From NCBI RefSeq assembly GCF_000401215.1, contig NZ_ASRV01000092.1, positions 1 through 64,000 of the forward strand: a stretch of DNA of 64,000 nucleotides, read 5' to 3'. Position 1 is the first letter of the stretch; each line of letters begins with the position of its first letter. Source of the stretch: Clostridium sartagoforme AAU1. GTDB lineage: Bacteria; Bacillota; Clostridia; Clostridiales; Clostridiaceae. Below the pieces are notes generated by a model. The model worked only from the letters and a program-made list of their open reading frames with translations, had not been told where the DNA came from and did not search any database. The position numbers and the translations under genes were made by a program. Below, one piece after another: positions 63,664 to 64,000 of this stretch.

Positions 63664-64000
63664 ATGAATATATATATTCCAAATGAAGTTAAATTTATTA
63701 TAGATACTTTTTATAATAATGGTTTTGAAGCATTCATGGTTGGTGGCTGTGTTAGAGATTCTATTTTAAATAGTTCGCCCAAAGACTATGATATTACTAC
63801 ATCTGCAAAGCCAGAGGATACACTATCTATTTTTGAAAAAACTATTCCTACAGGTATAAACCATGGTACAGTTACTGTGCTTATTAATAATAATTCATAT
63901 GAAGTTACAACTTATAGAACTGATGGAAATTATTTAGATAATAGACGTCCATCATGCGTCAATTTTGTTACTGATATAAAAGAAGACTTATCTAGAAGAG
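63664..64000 (+). CDS. cca: CCA tRNA nucleotidyltransferase, 5' part (runs off window)
   Basis: The window ends inside this gene, which is open from ATG 63664 to 64000 (112 codons seen). The translated start has the class II nucleotidyltransferase motifs GGCVRDSIL near residue 27 and KDYDITT near 40 (metal Asp pair), then TYRTDGNYLDNRRP near 83. The enzyme adds or repairs the CCA end of tRNAs, or in split systems the A. AGGCAGGA precedes the start by 4-5 bp. Confidence 0.93.
   Translation, partial: MNIYIPNEVKFIIDTFYNNGFEAFMVGGCVRDSILNSSPKDYDITTSAKPEDTLSIFEKTIPTGINHGTVTVLINNNSYEVTTYRTDGNYLDNRRPSCVNFVTDIKEDLSRR

Overview
The window is chromosomal DNA from a low-GC, spore-forming-type Clostridium (Clostridium sensu stricto). 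Support comes from the AT-rich codon use, strong GGAGG ribosome sites with frequent TTG/GTG starts, a monomeric [FeFe] hydrogenase, the clostridial form of phosphatidylserine decarboxylase, and two secreted chitinases with CBM5/12 tails. A chitin-degrading gut species near C. paraputrificum or C. tertium would fit, but that is inference. No phage, IS element, plasmid gene, rRNA or CRISPR array was found. One tRNA-Arg(ACG) is present.

Layout: 0.1-2.3 kb NatAB-type ABC exporter and a small zinc ribbon; 2.3-7.2 kb SDR, purine permease (NCS2), an orphan small protein, SanA-like protein, GNAT; 7.4-10.9 kb MacB-like ABC operon divergent from a small secreted protein; 11-15.4 kb proB/proA with a hairpin-rich repeat between them, AI-2E and TSUP membrane proteins; 15.5-17.3 kb a decayed Csp-like subtilase and a possibly decayed toxin peptide; 17.3-21.1 kb two chitinases; 21.3-26.2 kb pentapeptide protein, HAD phosphatase, flavin amine oxidase, ECF sigma factor with a PH-domain membrane protein; 26.4-29.9 kb DUF1836 regulator divergent from hemolysin III, then a YtrA-type ABC operon; 30-34.9 kb NSS transporter with a Tyr-rich leader peptide and attenuator, ABC-F, MATE; 35.1-36 kb membrane Fe-S protein and ferredoxin; 36.3-42.4 kb GH1/PRD-regulator/fructose-type PTS/ROK operon; 42.7-49.8 kb hydA, psd, RpiR regulator, GH4 phosphoglycosidase, orphan CARF nuclease; 49.9-59.8 kb a large cellobiose-type PTS locus with glycosylasparaginase, dipeptidase, GrdB-like protein, CutC, RDD protein, PRD activator and ChbG; 60-64 kb tRNA-Arg, histidine kinase, DUF1189, L,D-transpeptidase and the start of cca.

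The most interesting results are regulatory. (1) The NSS transporter has a promoter, a 22-codon leader peptide with five Tyr codons near its end, and an intrinsic terminator with a mutually exclusive upstream hairpin: a probable tyrosine-sensing, ribosome-mediated attenuator. (2) Three promoters in the 50-60 kb PTS locus carry a 19-bp dyad TTTCCTA-N5-TAGGAAA placed 31-32 bp upstream of the -10 box. The GH1 operon, run by a paralogous PRD activator, has a different 19-bp dyad at exactly the same distance. (3) The DUF1836/hemolysin III divergent pair is flanked by two GTAGTTT-N3-AAACTAC dyads. (4) Two copies of a 158-bp promoter-leader with a terminator-like hairpin precede the MATE gene and the ferredoxin operon. 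(5) The gene content of the PTS locus suggests uptake and cleavage of a GlcNAc-asparagine or chitobiose-type substrate.

Five genes (SanA-like, HAD, ROK, YitT, PRD regulator) are each broken by loss of one base in a homopolymer run, all contractions. This pattern points to sequencing or assembly error rather than real decay, and should be checked before the genes are called pseudogenes.
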